A DNA stretch of 64,000 nucleotides, taken from a virus. How positions within the stretch are numbered: the first letter of the stretch is position 1; each line of letters begins with the position of its first letter. Positions 1 through 10,100 of this stretch are shown in pieces. The DNA lies in IMG/VR virus record IMGVR_UViG_3300032223_003183, positions 1 through 64,000 of that record; one strand, written 5' to 3'. Both the position numbers and the translations under genes were made by a program. Under the pieces are notes generated by a model, which ran no database searches, was not told the DNA's origin, and saw nothing but the letters and a program-made list of their open reading frames with translations.

Positions 1-222
1 ATTGTTCCTTTAATTAAAGATTACTTAGATGTATCAGTTAAGAACGATGATTTATTAATCAAAATGGCGGGTATAGTTCAAAGAGCTATGAATACTTCTT
101 CAAGTGAAGATAGTATGTTAATTTCTGATGCTGAAAAAGAAATGCTTTTTGAATCAATTCAACAATTAAATTCTAAATCTGAAGAAGAAGTACCAGTTAG
201 AAAATTAAGTATAAATGAGTAG
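1..222 (+). CDS. C-terminal end of an unidentified protein (cut by window start)
   Basis: An open frame in phase with base 1 runs without a stop to TAG at 220-222 and gives the last 73 residues of a protein whose start lies outside the window. The tail is acidic and helical in appearance (SDAEKEMLFESIQQLNSKSEEE) with no motif I recognise. It overlaps the next gene by 8 bases, so it is most likely the upstream member of the same tail/baseplate operon. Function unknown. Confidence 0.7.
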   Translation: MVPLIKDYLDVSVKNDDLLIKMAGIVQRAMNTSSSEDSMLISDAEKEMLFESIQQLNSKSEEEVPVRKLSINE

Positions 223-1063
223 TTTATATCCTAGTTTACAGCAGAGCATATCTAACATTTCATCGAATAAAGGAAAAGGTTCAGCAGCACCTTTTTTCTT
301 TGCTCGTGTTAATGATATTGTTTTGTCTACTAATACTAAGACTTCTAATTTTTTTACAGCAGCCGGTGGTTGGGCTGGGTTAGGATCTGTTAAATTTACT
401 CCTTTAAATTCTAAACCTGATACAGATAATCCTTCTAATTTAATAGCTAAGCCATTATTTAATAATATGGCTAAATATCCTCTTTTAAATGAAATAGTTT
501 TAATATTAAGTGCTCCTTCATATGATTTGAATGAAAAACCTAATGCTAAAACTTTTTATTATTTAACAACAGTTGGATTATGGAATAGTATCCATCATAA
601 TGCTTTTCCGGATATAGCAACGTATAATGGTGGAGATTTAAATTTTGGTAATACATTTACTGAAAAAGAAGATATACGCAGTTTATTACCTGAAGAAGGA
701 GATGTATTATTAGAGGGAAGATGGGGTAATTCAATTAGATTTTCTTCAACTACTAAACAAAAACAACCAAATAATCCTTGGAGTTCTATAGGAGAAGTAG
801 GAATGCCTATTACTATTATTAGAAATAATCAATCAATGGTTGATATAAATCCTGATCCATGGGTTCCTGTTTATGAAGACCCTAATAATGATGGTTCATC
901 AATTTATATGTGTGCAGGACAAGATATTCCTTTGGAATATGCTTCTAAAAACCTTCAATCATTTGGGGTAACAATAGGATCAGCATTTAACAGTTCATTA
1001 CAAATACCAGATCCTTCCTTCCCAAATTTAGATCAAACACCTAAAAATGCAGATAATTTATAA
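215..1063 (+). CDS. Putative baseplate/tail-spike base protein (gp5 N-terminal-like)
   Basis: The 282-residue product contains LLEGRWGNSIRFSS near residue 165 and PITIIRN near 200. I associate this pattern with OB-fold baseplate hub proteins that seat the central spike of T4-like phages. The next gene encodes a short beta-repeat protein of spike type, so the two together resemble the two ends of T4 gp5 encoded separately; no lysozyme domain is visible. The ATG overlaps the upstream stop region by 8 bases and there is no Shine-Dalgarno sequence. The assignment rests on remembered family pattern and on gp25 and gp6 being close downstream. It could also be another wedge protein. Confidence 0.45.
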   Translation: MSSLYPSLQQSISNISSNKGKGSAAPFFFARVNDIVLSTNTKTSNFFTAAGGWAGLGSVKFTPLNSKPDTDNPSNLIAKPLFNNMAKYPLLNEIVLILSAPSYDLNEKPNAKTFYYLTTVGLWNSIHHNAFPDIATYNGGDLNFGNTFTEKEDIRSLLPEEGDVLLEGRWGNSIRFSSTTKQKQPNNPWSSIGEVGMPITIIRNNQSMVDINPDPWVPVYEDPNNDGSSIYMCAGQDIPLEYASKNLQSFGVTIGSAFNSSLQIPDPSFPNLDQTPKNADNL

Positions 1064-1068
1064 ATAAT

Positions 1069-1503
1069 ATGGCTTCATCTTATAAACCAGAATTCCCTTA
1101 TACAGGAAACCATTTAATTTTTAATTCTGATAGAGTTACTATTAATTCTAAAAAGGATTCCATATTACTATTTGCTAAAGAATCTATTAGTTTTTCAGCT
1201 GCAGGTTCAATTCATTTTAATAGTGATGATAATTTAATTATAAATTCCCCTAAAATTTATTTAGGACTAGAAACAGACGTTGATAAACCAGAACCAGCAA
1301 TCAGAGGACAAAAATTATATGATTTAATAGATTATTTAATTACAACTTTACAAGATTTAGGAGAAGGTTTATCATATGCTACAGATAGTAATGGAGTAGG
1401 AATACCTTCAGTATCAGTACCTGGAGACTCTTTAATATCAGATGCTTTAGAATTACAAAATTTATTAGAAAAAATTAAATCTGAAAAAACCTTTCTATTA
1501 TAA
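1069..1503 (+). CDS. Putative spike beta-helix protein (gp5 C-terminal/VgrG-like)
   Basis: The first 65 residues of this 144-residue protein alternate short strands: LIFNSDRVTINSK, ILLFAKESISFSA, SIHFNSD, LIINSPKIYLG. This is the look of the intertwined beta-helix in the T4 gp5 C-terminus and VgrG-type spikes. The rest is helical and probably mediates attachment or trimer contacts. It lies five bases after the OB-like protein gene, and its stop overlaps the next start by one base (TAATG). I infer a membrane-puncturing spike or its cap. The strand pattern is seen directly; the function is inferred. Confidence 0.5.
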   Translation: MASSYKPEFPYTGNHLIFNSDRVTINSKKDSILLFAKESISFSAAGSIHFNSDDNLIINSPKIYLGLETDVDKPEPAIRGQKLYDLIDYLITTLQDLGEGLSYATDSNGVGIPSVSVPGDSLISDALELQNLLEKIKSEKTFLL

Positions 1504-2990
1504 TGGCAGTACCTAAAGGATTATCTAGAATATTATGTGATGTAGCCCCTAAAAGAATTAGTAAGGTTACAAATCAAATTATTAAAATTTTAACTCAAAT
1601 CAATGATGTGTTGATGGAGGTTAATTCTATTGATTTTTGTAACCCATTAGGATATATTTTAACTAAAGCTTTACCTCCAGGAGGTGCTGCTGAAGCTAAA
1701 CTTTTAAAATACGGAAAATCCGTAACTGATTTTATTAATAAAACAGGTGAAAAATTAAATCCTGCAAGATTAGATAGTGAAAGATACAAATCTGGGGATA
1801 CACCTGAACAAATAGCAGCTAAAGATGAGGCTTATAAAATTAGAATTCAATCATATCAAGCATCTATTGAAGAAATCAGATTATCCTTAGAAGACATAAT
1901 CCCTCCAGATGATTTAATATCAATTATCCCTGGTGGAGAAGGTTTAGCTAAAACCATCCAATCTTTAAATTTAGCATTAGTTGCTACTAGCGATACTATA
2001 GATCCTACTGTAAGTACTATTAATAAAATTACTATATTAAAGGCATTTGTTAGAAAATTATCTCCTTTCTTATCTCCAATTAATATTGCTACCTTAGCTA
2101 TAGGTGGTCAAGAAGCAGAAATTAATAAAAAATTAGCAGGTATTATTAAACCTGAAAGATTTAGAGAAAGTGTTGGATTTTTAGTTAGACAAGTAAAAGC
2201 AGTTGATCAAGCTATAGTTCAAATACAAGCTACAATTAAATTAATTAATGCTATTATAAGAATTATTAATACTCTAGCTAAAATATATAAATTTGTAGTT
2301 AAAATTTTAACTCGTTTAAATACTCCTTTAGCAGTTGGAGGTGGAGGTAGTCCTGTATTTTCTCAAACTAACGCTTCAACTAATACACAAGCGGATAGAA
2401 TTTCTAAAAGTAATCAAATAGTTGATGATTTAGAAAAGATTACAGATATAGTTGCTAAATTCTTAAGCGGTACTGTTTTATTAAATATAAAACGTATAAG
2501 AAAACAAATATTACGATTATTAACAGGACTTAATATTTTATATCAAAATCTTCAAGCCTGTCCATATACTAATGAAGATAAAGTATTATTAGCTTCAGTA
2601 CAAGGAAGTATTGATTCATTAAATAGTAATTTAACTACTTTAGATAATTTATTCCCTACTGCAAAAACACAAAATTTGCCATTACTATATAATGGTTATA
2701 CAATTAATATAATAAAAGAAGAAGTAACAGATACAGGTATTCAGTTAGTAAGAAGAACTGTAGTAGTAGCTGATCAAAGAGGAGTTATTGAATATGAAGG
2801 TACTCCAACATATGCTACTGACGATCAAGTTTTAATTAAAGAAGGTCAATATTATATTAATAAACAAGGTCAAACAAGTACTAGTAATACAGGTAATGAT
2901 TCACCAACAGACCAAACAGTAATAGATATAACAACCCAAACTGGACTAAATCCTAATGATACTATAGGTGGTCCTATAACACCAAATTAA
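1503..2990 (+). CDS. Structural protein of the baseplate region, function unknown
   Basis: This 495-residue protein has no enzymatic motif that I can see. It is mostly long helical stretches, with a repetitive Ile/Lys-rich block around residues 225-270 that could form coiled coils or a hydrophobic helix bundle, followed by a Gly-rich hinge (VGGGGSP) near residue 277. The C-terminal 100 residues are Thr/Asn/Asp-rich and low in complexity. It is translationally coupled to the spike gene by a one-base overlap and sits upstream of gp25, so a role in hub or wedge assembly is likely. I do not recognise a family. Confidence 0.5.
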   Translation: MAVPKGLSRILCDVAPKRISKVTNQIIKILTQINDVLMEVNSIDFCNPLGYILTKALPPGGAAEAKLLKYGKSVTDFINKTGEKLNPARLDSERYKSGDTPEQIAAKDEAYKIRIQSYQASIEEIRLSLEDIIPPDDLISIIPGGEGLAKTIQSLNLALVATSDTIDPTVSTINKITILKAFVRKLSPFLSPINIATLAIGGQEAEINKKLAGIIKPERFRESVGFLVRQVKAVDQAIVQIQATIKLINAIIRIINTLAKIYKFVVKILTRLNTPLAVGGGGSPVFSQTNASTNTQADRISKSNQIVDDLEKITDIVAKFLSGTVLLNIKRIRKQILRLLTGLNILYQNLQACPYTNEDKVLLASVQGSIDSLNSNLTTLDNLFPTAKTQNLPLLYNGYTINIIKEEVTDTGIQLVRRTVVVADQRGVIEYEGTPTYATDDQVLIKEGQYYINKQGQTSTSNTGNDSPTDQTVIDITTQTGLNPNDTIGGPITPN

Positions 2991-3009
2991 AATAAGTTTT
3001 AATATTAAA

Positions 3010-3017
3010 TATTTATA
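3010..3017 (+). promoter_or_regulatory. TATTTATA promoter-like motif
   Basis: An exact TATTTATA ends only 3 bases before the ATG at 3021. It is one of 21 such intergenic motifs in the window. If it is a -10-type element, the transcript would start at or after the ATG, so this copy implies a leaderless mRNA or a role other than promoter. Confidence 0.45.
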
Positions 3018-3020
3018 TTC

Positions 3021-3518
3021 ATGAAATTAGACGCATTTAGAAAAGTAATTAGAGAAGAAGTTAAAAAGGCTATTCAAGAAGAAATGAGAGATATTCTACT
3101 TGAAGCAGTTAAAGCTGCTAGTAAACCTGAATTAACCGAAAACAAATCTACTCAATCTTACCAACCTTATTCTAGAATAGAATCTACTTACAAACCATCT
3201 CTCTCAGAAACTTTGATGGAAAAATCAAAACCAATTCCTTCAACAGGTAACCCAATGTTAGATATTTTAAATGAAACCGCAGCAGCAGGTGAATGGAGAA
3301 CTTTAAACGGAGGAGAATTTAATGCTTCTCAAGCAGTAGGATGGAATGGGGGAGCTCCAACTATGATGGGTGGAGAAAATACAGTTCCTGTAGTAGCAAC
3401 TGTAGATGAAATGATTAAATCACAAGGACCTGTTAGAGATATAAATGACGTAAGTATTGATGTGGTACCTGATTTTTCAAAATTAATGGGAGCATTAAAA
3501 GAAAAAGGTAGTATTTAA
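3021..3518 (+). CDS. Hypothetical structural protein with acidic helical leader
   Basis: The 165-residue product begins with an amphipathic helix (MKLDAFRKVIREEVKKAIQE) that continues to a possible prohead-protease site, ILLE then A, at about residue 28. The middle is Ser/Pro/Tyr-rich and probably flexible. The C-terminal third (VDEMIKSQGPVRDINDVSID) looks folded. I do not recognise the family. The leader resembles those of the 20-28 kb cluster, so it may be packaged in the head even though the gene sits just upstream of gp25, with which it shares a one-base overlap. Confidence 0.5.
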   Translation: MKLDAFRKVIREEVKKAIQEEMRDILLEAVKAASKPELTENKSTQSYQPYSRIESTYKPSLSETLMEKSKPIPSTGNPMLDILNETAAAGEWRTLNGGEFNASQAVGWNGGAPTMMGGENTVPVVATVDEMIKSQGPVRDINDVSIDVVPDFSKLMGALKEKGSI

Positions 3519-3931
3519 TGGCATATAATATAGTACATATTGATCCTTTAGATCTACAACCTAGTAAGGGTGTAGGTATTAAATTACCATTTGATGGTTC
3601 AACTGGATTAAATATTACTTATACTACTGCTGATTCTATCAAATCTAATATTTTAAATTTTTTCTTAACAGGAAAAAGAGAAAGAATAATGAATCCTTCT
3701 TTTGGAGCAGGTATTAGAGAACAATTATTTGAACAAATTACACAAGGTACAACTCAAAATATAGAAGATATTATAAAATTTGGATTACAAGATTATTTCC
3801 CTCAAGTTAGAATTGATCAACTTAACATAAGTTCTTCCCCAGATCAAAATTTAATCCAAATACATTTTAGTTATACTATATTGAATACCAACATACAAGA
3901 TCAAATTGCAATAAATTTTAATAATGGCTAA
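3518..3931 (+). CDS. gp25: Baseplate wedge subunit, gp25-like
   Basis: The 137-residue protein matches the gp25/GPW family in length and in its core motif: a helix followed by TGKRERIMNPSFGAGIREQLFE (about residues 52-73), where the Arg-rich turn and FG are diagnostic. gp25 is the sheath-initiating wedge protein that touches the first ring of sheath subunits in contractile tails. The gene overlaps the next one, gp6, by 8 bases, and gp25-gp6 adjacency is the usual T4-like order. Start ATG overlaps the previous stop (TAATG). Confident. Confidence 0.9.
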   Translation: MAYNIVHIDPLDLQPSKGVGIKLPFDGSTGLNITYTTADSIKSNILNFFLTGKRERIMNPSFGAGIREQLFEQITQGTTQNIEDIIKFGLQDYFPQVRIDQLNISSSPDQNLIQIHFSYTILNTNIQDQIAINFNNG

Positions 3932-5798
3932 TACTAAAGCAGTACAATATTTAAATAAGGATTTTGATAGTTTAAAAGCACAGTTAATTAACTTTGCCAA
4001 AACCTATTATCCTAACACATACAATGATTTTACAGATGCCTCACCAGGTATGATGCTTATTGAAATGGCTTCATATATTGGTGATATTCTTTCATTTTAT
4101 ACCGATAATCAAATTCAAGAGAATTTCTTGCAGTTTGCTAAACAAAGAAAAAATTTATTAGCTTTAGCTTACAATTTTGGATATCGCCCTAAAGTTACAA
4201 GTGCTGCTTCAGTTGAAGTTTCTGTTTTTCAATCCGTACCTTCTACTTTAGTAAATAGTGAATATGTACCTGATTTTAATTATGCTTTAATTTTAGAAGA
4301 AGGAACTCAACTTCAATCTGTAATAGGAGATGTTGCTTTTTACATTAATGATAAAGTTGATTTTTCAAATTCAGGATCATCTCTAACAAATATTTCTGTT
4401 TTAAATTATGATATTAATGGTAACCCATTATTCTACTTACTACAGAAAACTGCGAAAGCTACGGCTGGAGCTTTAACTACAACTACATTTACATTTGGTA
4501 GTCCTGAACGTTTTCCTACCGTTACTCTTACTGATACTAATGTGATTTCATTGGTTAGTGTAATTGATTCTGATAATAATAAATGGTATGAAGTACCTTA
4601 TTTAGCTCAAGATACTATTTTTGAAGAAGTTGAAAACACAGCTACAAACGATCCAAATTTATCACAATTTAGTGATACTACTCCTTATTTACTTAAATTA
4701 AAAAAAGTACCTAGAAGATTTGTTTCTCGTTTTAAAACAAATAATTCATTAGAATTACAATTTGGCCCTGGAGTATCATCAGGAGCTGATGAAGAAATTA
4801 TTCCTAACCCAGATAATATAGGTTTAGGTTTGCCTTATGGAGTTGATAAAATGATGACTGCATGGGATCCTTCAAACTTTTTATATACACAAACATATGG
4901 TATAGCACCTTCAAATACTACTTTAACAGTAACTTATTTAAAAGGTGGAGGAGCTACTTCAAATATACCTTCTAATACCTTAACTAAAAAAATAGGTGGT
5001 ACTACTATATTTGCTGGATCTAATTTAGACCCTACTATGAGTACTACAGTACTTAATTCATTAGCTTTTACTAATGATAGTGCTGCAGTTGGAGGAGGAG
5101 ATGGAGATACAAATGAACAAATAAGACAAAATGCCTTAGCTATGTATCCTACACAGTTAAGAACCATTACAGCTGATGATTATATTATTAGAACTTTATC
5201 TTTACCTTCTAAATTTGGATTAATTGCTAAAGCTTACCCAACACAGGATATGGGAATAAGTGTTAATTACCCAACAGATTTATTAGCTACTCAAAATCCA
5301 AATGCTATTTCTTTATACATTTTATCTAAAGATACAAATAATAATCTATCAGTTTCAAGTTTAGCTTTAAAACAAAATCTAAAAACATTCCTTTCAGAAT
5401 ATAGAATGTTAACTGATGGTGTAACTATAAAAGATGCTTTTATTATTAATATAGGAGTAAATTTTGATATTGTAGTAAGACCTAATTATAATGGAAAATT
5501 AGTTTTAAATAATTGTTTAACTTCATTACAATCTTATTTTAACATAGATAAATGGCAAATAAATCAACCAATTATTTTATCTGAAATTTATAATCTTTTA
5601 GGTCAAATAGATGGAGTACAAACAGTACAAAAAGTAACCATTACAAATAACGCAGGAACCAATTCAGGGTATTCACAATATTCATATGATATTAAAGGAG
5701 CTACAATTAATAATATTATTTATCCTTCTTTAGATCCTAGTATTTTTGAAGTTAAAAATTTAACATCTGATATTCAAGGTAGAGTAGTTACTTTCTAA
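3924..5798 (+). CDS. gp6: Baseplate wedge subunit, gp6-like (baseplate J family)
   Basis: At 624 residues this is close to T4 gp6 (660). The N-terminal region carries the family signature: LNKDFDSLKAQLINFAKTYYP, then SPGMMLIEMASYIGDILSFY, then the QRKNLLALAYNFGYRP block near residues 75-95. gp6 dimers form the inner ring that joins the six wedges and control the sheath contraction signal. A short Gly-rich stretch occurs near residue 390. The start lies inside the gp25 gene, suggesting coupled translation and matched amounts. Confident from motif, length and context. Confidence 0.9.
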   Translation: MANTKAVQYLNKDFDSLKAQLINFAKTYYPNTYNDFTDASPGMMLIEMASYIGDILSFYTDNQIQENFLQFAKQRKNLLALAYNFGYRPKVTSAASVEVSVFQSVPSTLVNSEYVPDFNYALILEEGTQLQSVIGDVAFYINDKVDFSNSGSSLTNISVLNYDINGNPLFYLLQKTAKATAGALTTTTFTFGSPERFPTVTLTDTNVISLVSVIDSDNNKWYEVPYLAQDTIFEEVENTATNDPNLSQFSDTTPYLLKLKKVPRRFVSRFKTNNSLELQFGPGVSSGADEEIIPNPDNIGLGLPYGVDKMMTAWDPSNFLYTQTYGIAPSNTTLTVTYLKGGGATSNIPSNTLTKKIGGTTIFAGSNLDPTMSTTVLNSLAFTNDSAAVGGGDGDTNEQIRQNALAMYPTQLRTITADDYIIRTLSLPSKFGLIAKAYPTQDMGISVNYPTDLLATQNPNAISLYILSKDTNNNLSVSSLALKQNLKTFLSEYRMLTDGVTIKDAFIINIGVNFDIVVRPNYNGKLVLNNCLTSLQSYFNIDKWQINQPIILSEIYNLLGQIDGVQTVQKVTITNNAGTNSGYSQYSYDIKGATINNIIYPSLDPSIFEVKNLTSDIQGRVVTF

Positions 5799-5815
5799 AA
5801 AATTTATCTAATGTA

Positions 5816-5823
5816 TATTTATA
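5816..5823 (+). promoter_or_regulatory. TATTTATA promoter-like motif
   Basis: An exact TATTTATA lies in the 40-base gap after gp6 and ends 15 bases before the ATG at 5839. The surrounding bases (TATATTTATATT) also partly fit the Bacteroidota -7 consensus TAnnTTTG, without its final G. Confidence 0.5.
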
Positions 5824-5838
5824 TTATATATTAGATTT

Positions 5839-6858
5839 ATGGCTGTATACAAAATATTCTCCGAAAAAGATACCTTTATTTCTTCATATCGTTCATCTCA
5901 AAACTTTGGTAGAGATGAAATATTAGAAATTTTTAGATATGCTTCTGATACTACTACTAATTTAGATACTACAAGAGCATTAATTCAATTTCCAAATTCT
6001 TCTCTTCAAAGTGTAATTACTAATACTATTAGTGGAAGTGCTTATAGTGCTTCTCTTAGATTATACTTAGCAAGTGCTACTTTACCTGCTAATTATACTA
6101 TCTTTGGTCATAGATTAACTACCGCTTGGGATATGGGATTAGGTAAATCTGCTGATATTCCTGTAACTACTATTGGGTGTTCTTGGAATTCACCTTGGAC
6201 TACAGCTGGTGGTGATTATAATGCTACAGCTTATACTCAAAGTTTCCTTTATTTAGATAATAAAGATATTAATATGGATATTACTTCACTAGTAAATTAC
6301 TGGTATAGTAATCCTAATTCTAATTATGGAGTTTTATTAAAACAAAGTAGCAGTATAGAAAGTAGTACTACATCTTCATTTGGTACTAAATTTTTCTCAA
6401 TGGATACTCATACTATATACCCACCTCAAATTGAATTGAAATGGGATGATAGTTATTACTCTTCATCTTTAACTTTAGTCACATCATCAGATTTTGTACC
6501 TACAATTTCAAATTTAAAAAGTGAATTCCCTGAAGGAACTACCTATACTTTTAGATTAAAAGTAAGAGATAAATTTCCTGCTAGAGCATTTACTACTACT
6601 TCTGTATATTTAGTTCCAAAAAGATTACCTATAACTACTTATTGGGCATTAAAAGATGCTAAAACTGAAGAAATGGTAATTGATTTTGATACTACATTTA
6701 CTAAAGTAAGTTGTGATAATGATAGTAATTATTTTAAAATTTATATGGATGGTTTAGAACCTGAAAGATATTACAAAATTGTAATAAAAACCATACTTCC
6801 AGATGGTGAAACCATAGTTATAGAAGACCCACTAAATTACTTTAAATTAGTTAGATAA
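5839..6858 (+). CDS. Baseplate-associated DNRLRE-like (CBM96-type) protein
   Basis: The first 200 residues of this 339-residue protein look like a DNRLRE/CBM96 beta-sandwich. They show an opening FSEKDTFISSYRSSQNFG, a central ASLRLYLASATLPANYTIFG strand pair, a W-rich loop, and MDITSLVNYWYSNPNSNYG followed by LLKQSS. DNRLRE domains are found in secreted and adhesive proteins and bind polysaccharide in some cases. The remaining third is a beta-rich tail resembling a fibronectin-type domain. Placement directly after gp6 suggests an attached baseplate or short-fibre component that could touch host glycan. Domain call is from pattern memory; function is inferred. Confidence 0.55.
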   Translation: MAVYKIFSEKDTFISSYRSSQNFGRDEILEIFRYASDTTTNLDTTRALIQFPNSSLQSVITNTISGSAYSASLRLYLASATLPANYTIFGHRLTTAWDMGLGKSADIPVTTIGCSWNSPWTTAGGDYNATAYTQSFLYLDNKDINMDITSLVNYWYSNPNSNYGVLLKQSSSIESSTTSSFGTKFFSMDTHTIYPPQIELKWDDSYYSSSLTLVTSSDFVPTISNLKSEFPEGTTYTFRLKVRDKFPARAFTTTSVYLVPKRLPITTYWALKDAKTEEMVIDFDTTFTKVSCDNDSNYFKIYMDGLEPERYYKIVIKTILPDGETIVIEDPLNYFKLVR

Positions 6859-7199
6859 TGGCTGAAGTTATTCAATTAAATAGAAACGTTTATGGTAAAA
6901 TTACTTACCCTAACGTAGTCAATACTGAATTTTCCCAATTAACTAAACCTGCTACCCAAGTAACTGCTTCTGTAGTAACTGTAGAGCAGTTTTTTAAAGA
7001 ATATAATGATTTATTTTATGAAATACCTACTGAAGGAGATTTTAATTCACATTTAGAATTAATAAAAAGAAGTACTGAGTACGTAGGTGTAAATCAAAAT
7101 GCAGGAGAGATAGATGCCTTACTAGACGAAATAAACCAATTAAGACTAGAAAATCTAACATTACAACAAACCGTAGATGATTTAACAAAATCTAAATAA
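6858..7199 (+). CDS. Small structural protein with C-terminal coiled coil
   Basis: The 113-residue product ends in a clear heptad-like stretch (EIDALLDEINQLRLENLTLQ, about residues 83-102) that should form a coiled coil, preceded by a mixed alpha/beta segment. It has one-base overlaps with both neighbours, so it is probably made in step with the giant protein that follows and may be its assembly partner or trimerisation clip. I do not recognise the family. Confidence 0.55.
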   Translation: MAEVIQLNRNVYGKITYPNVVNTEFSQLTKPATQVTASVVTVEQFFKEYNDLFYEIPTEGDFNSHLELIKRSTEYVGVNQNAGEIDALLDEINQLRLENLTLQQTVDDLTKSK

Positions 7200-10100
7200 T
7201 GGAAATTACCAACATATCAAATATTGATTCAACTCAATTTTTAAACCAAAACTATACTTCAAAAGATGAAGCTTTATTAAATTCATTAAATGTAAGTAAA
7301 GAATTTGGTTTACCTGAAGATAATATAGAGTTACATATTATATCACCTAATGGTGATTTATTAGATATTGTATATGATTTTAAAAATTATACTACATACA
7401 AAACTAATGAAGGAACTTCTTTATATAGTCAAATAGTTGTTGATCCCAAAGCAGATTTAGAATCATTTGGTTTAACTCAAGGTCAATATGATGTAGTCTA
7501 TAATTTTTATAGAACTATGTTTTCTAGCTCTGAAGCTAACCAATTCTACATTTCAGAAATATCTTCAGATAGAACTGAGATTAAAGTTTCTACTAATAAT
7601 ACTTCATATACTGCCTTAGGTCAATCTTATCTAACATTTGTTGCTGAAAGAAATTCAAGAGCTTTTTACTCTGATTTTATTTTAAATTTTGGTGATAATA
7701 AAACTTTTATAGGGGTTAATGTTGCTTTTGATAATATAAACCAAACATTACCTAGTTTATATATTAAATTATATGAACCATTACCTACAAGTGTTACCCT
7801 AAAAGATACATTTTGGTTAGTAGAAAGTATTTCTGATCCTTATGCTTTTCAAGTTACTACTGATTTTATAGCAGAAGCTACAACAGATAGTTCTCCTTTA
7901 AGAGGACCTAATATTAATATTGAATTAGCAGAAAAAGCTAATTTAACAACACCATACTTAAATCTATCCAACTTATTAAGTTCAGATATTTCTTCTTCAT
8001 ATCAACAATTACAATCTTGGTTAGAAGAAAAAAGTATTGAAATTTCTGTTGATTATAGTGATTTTTCAAATTTTGTTCACTTCTCTTCTGCAACTGAACG
8101 CTTACAGAATTTTCAATATAAATTATCTCAAATACAATCATTACAAGCAGATATTAATGCTATAAATGGATTAAGTATTTCTTCAAGCATAACTTACACT
8201 TCAGCTAGTGTAATTACTTTACAAAATCAATTAGATACTCTTATCCAAAAATTAGATGGGTACGAATATTACTTATATTATGAATCTGGAAGTAATGCTT
8301 GGCCTAAAACTAATACCACTAAACCTTATATTAATTATAGTGTAACTGATCCAACTGCTGTTACTTGGTTTAATAACCAAATTCAAACAGCTTCTGATTA
8401 TGATACTGAAAATAGAGATTATGTTTGGAATAATTTACCTGAATATATTACGGTAGATCAGCAAAATTCAAATTTACAATTATTTGTTTCAATGCTTGGT
8501 CAACATTATGATTATATTTGGACTTATATTAAGGATATCACTGATTTACAAGTAGCAGATAATAGAATTGATCATGGTATTTCAAAAGATTTAGTAGCAG
8601 ATACTCTAAGAAATTTTGGTATTAAACTTTATACTAATTCAAGAGGACAAGATGATTTTTATATTTCATTATTAGGAATAAATCCTGATAATAGTACTTT
8701 ACCTACAACGGGTTCTTATGTAATTGATAATTATGTAACTGCTTCTCAATATACTATACCGGGTAATGATATTGTAAAAGAAACTTATAAAAGAATTTAC
8801 CATAACTTACCTTACTTACTTAAAACTAAAGGTACAAGAAGAGGATTACGTGCTTTAATTAATTGTTTTGGTATTTCGGATACTATATTAAAAATAAAAG
8901 AATATGGTGGGAATAAGAAAGATCAAGATATTATTGAGCAAATTACACCTAAATTCAATTATGCCTTAAATTTAAATGATTCTGGTCTTTTAGTTAATTA
9001 TTTAAATCCTTCTTATAAACAATATCTTAATACAGGTTATGGCGATATAATGCCTGATACTTTAGAATTTAGATTTAAATTAGGTTCTTCTAATATACAA
9101 CCTACCCAATCTCTTTTAGAAAGTCTTAATAATTATAAAATTATAAGAGTTATTTCTACTACAGGTTCTAATGCTAATATTGATTTTGGTTTAGATTCTA
9201 ATGCAGGTTATATTTATTCAAATCCTATAGAATTACCATTATATAATGACGATTGGTGGACTTTAAATTTAACTAGAGAAAACGGAGGGTTAAGACTTTC
9301 TCAAACTGGGTCGGATCAAACTTATACTTTAACTATTGGTAATAAAGGATCTAATGGTATTCAATATTTAGTTTCTAGCTCAATTAATATAAATGGAGCA
9401 ACACAATTTGAATATAATGATTATGGATGGTCAGAACCTGATACCTTATTTCTTGGTGGAACTGGTCAATATAGTCCATTTTCTTGTTCATTACAAGAAT
9501 ATAGATGGTGGATAGGATCTATTCCTATTAATGATTTTAAAGATCATATTTTAAATCCTCGTTCTATTGTTTTTAATGGGACAACAGGATCATATAATAA
9601 TTTAATTTTTAGAGCACCTTTAGGAAGTGAACTAGACAATACCCCAACAAATTACTTATACTCAGTTCATCCTTCTCAGACAGCTTCATTTTGGGATGGA
9701 ATAACTCCAACTTCATGGGTTTATTTAGATAATTTTTATTTAGTAACATATAATACTAATCATGAAACCTATTTAATTAATACTCCTAATATAGGAAATT
9801 ATACCGAAATAGATGAAAAAGTAAGAATTGCTACTCCTAATTTAGTACCTGGAAACGTATTGACACCTTACATTTCAATACAAAAACCAGAAGAATATCC
9901 TTATTCTACTGATTTAAATGTAGTTGAAGTAGCTATTTCTCCACAAGATTCAATTAATGCTGATATTGTGGAGCAATTAGGTTCATTTAGTATAGACGAT
10001 TATATAGGTGATCCAAGATTAGCAGCTTCAAGTTCATATCCTGCTTTAACAGATTTAAGAAATTTTTATTTTAAAAAATATTCTAATAAAGAAAATGTTT

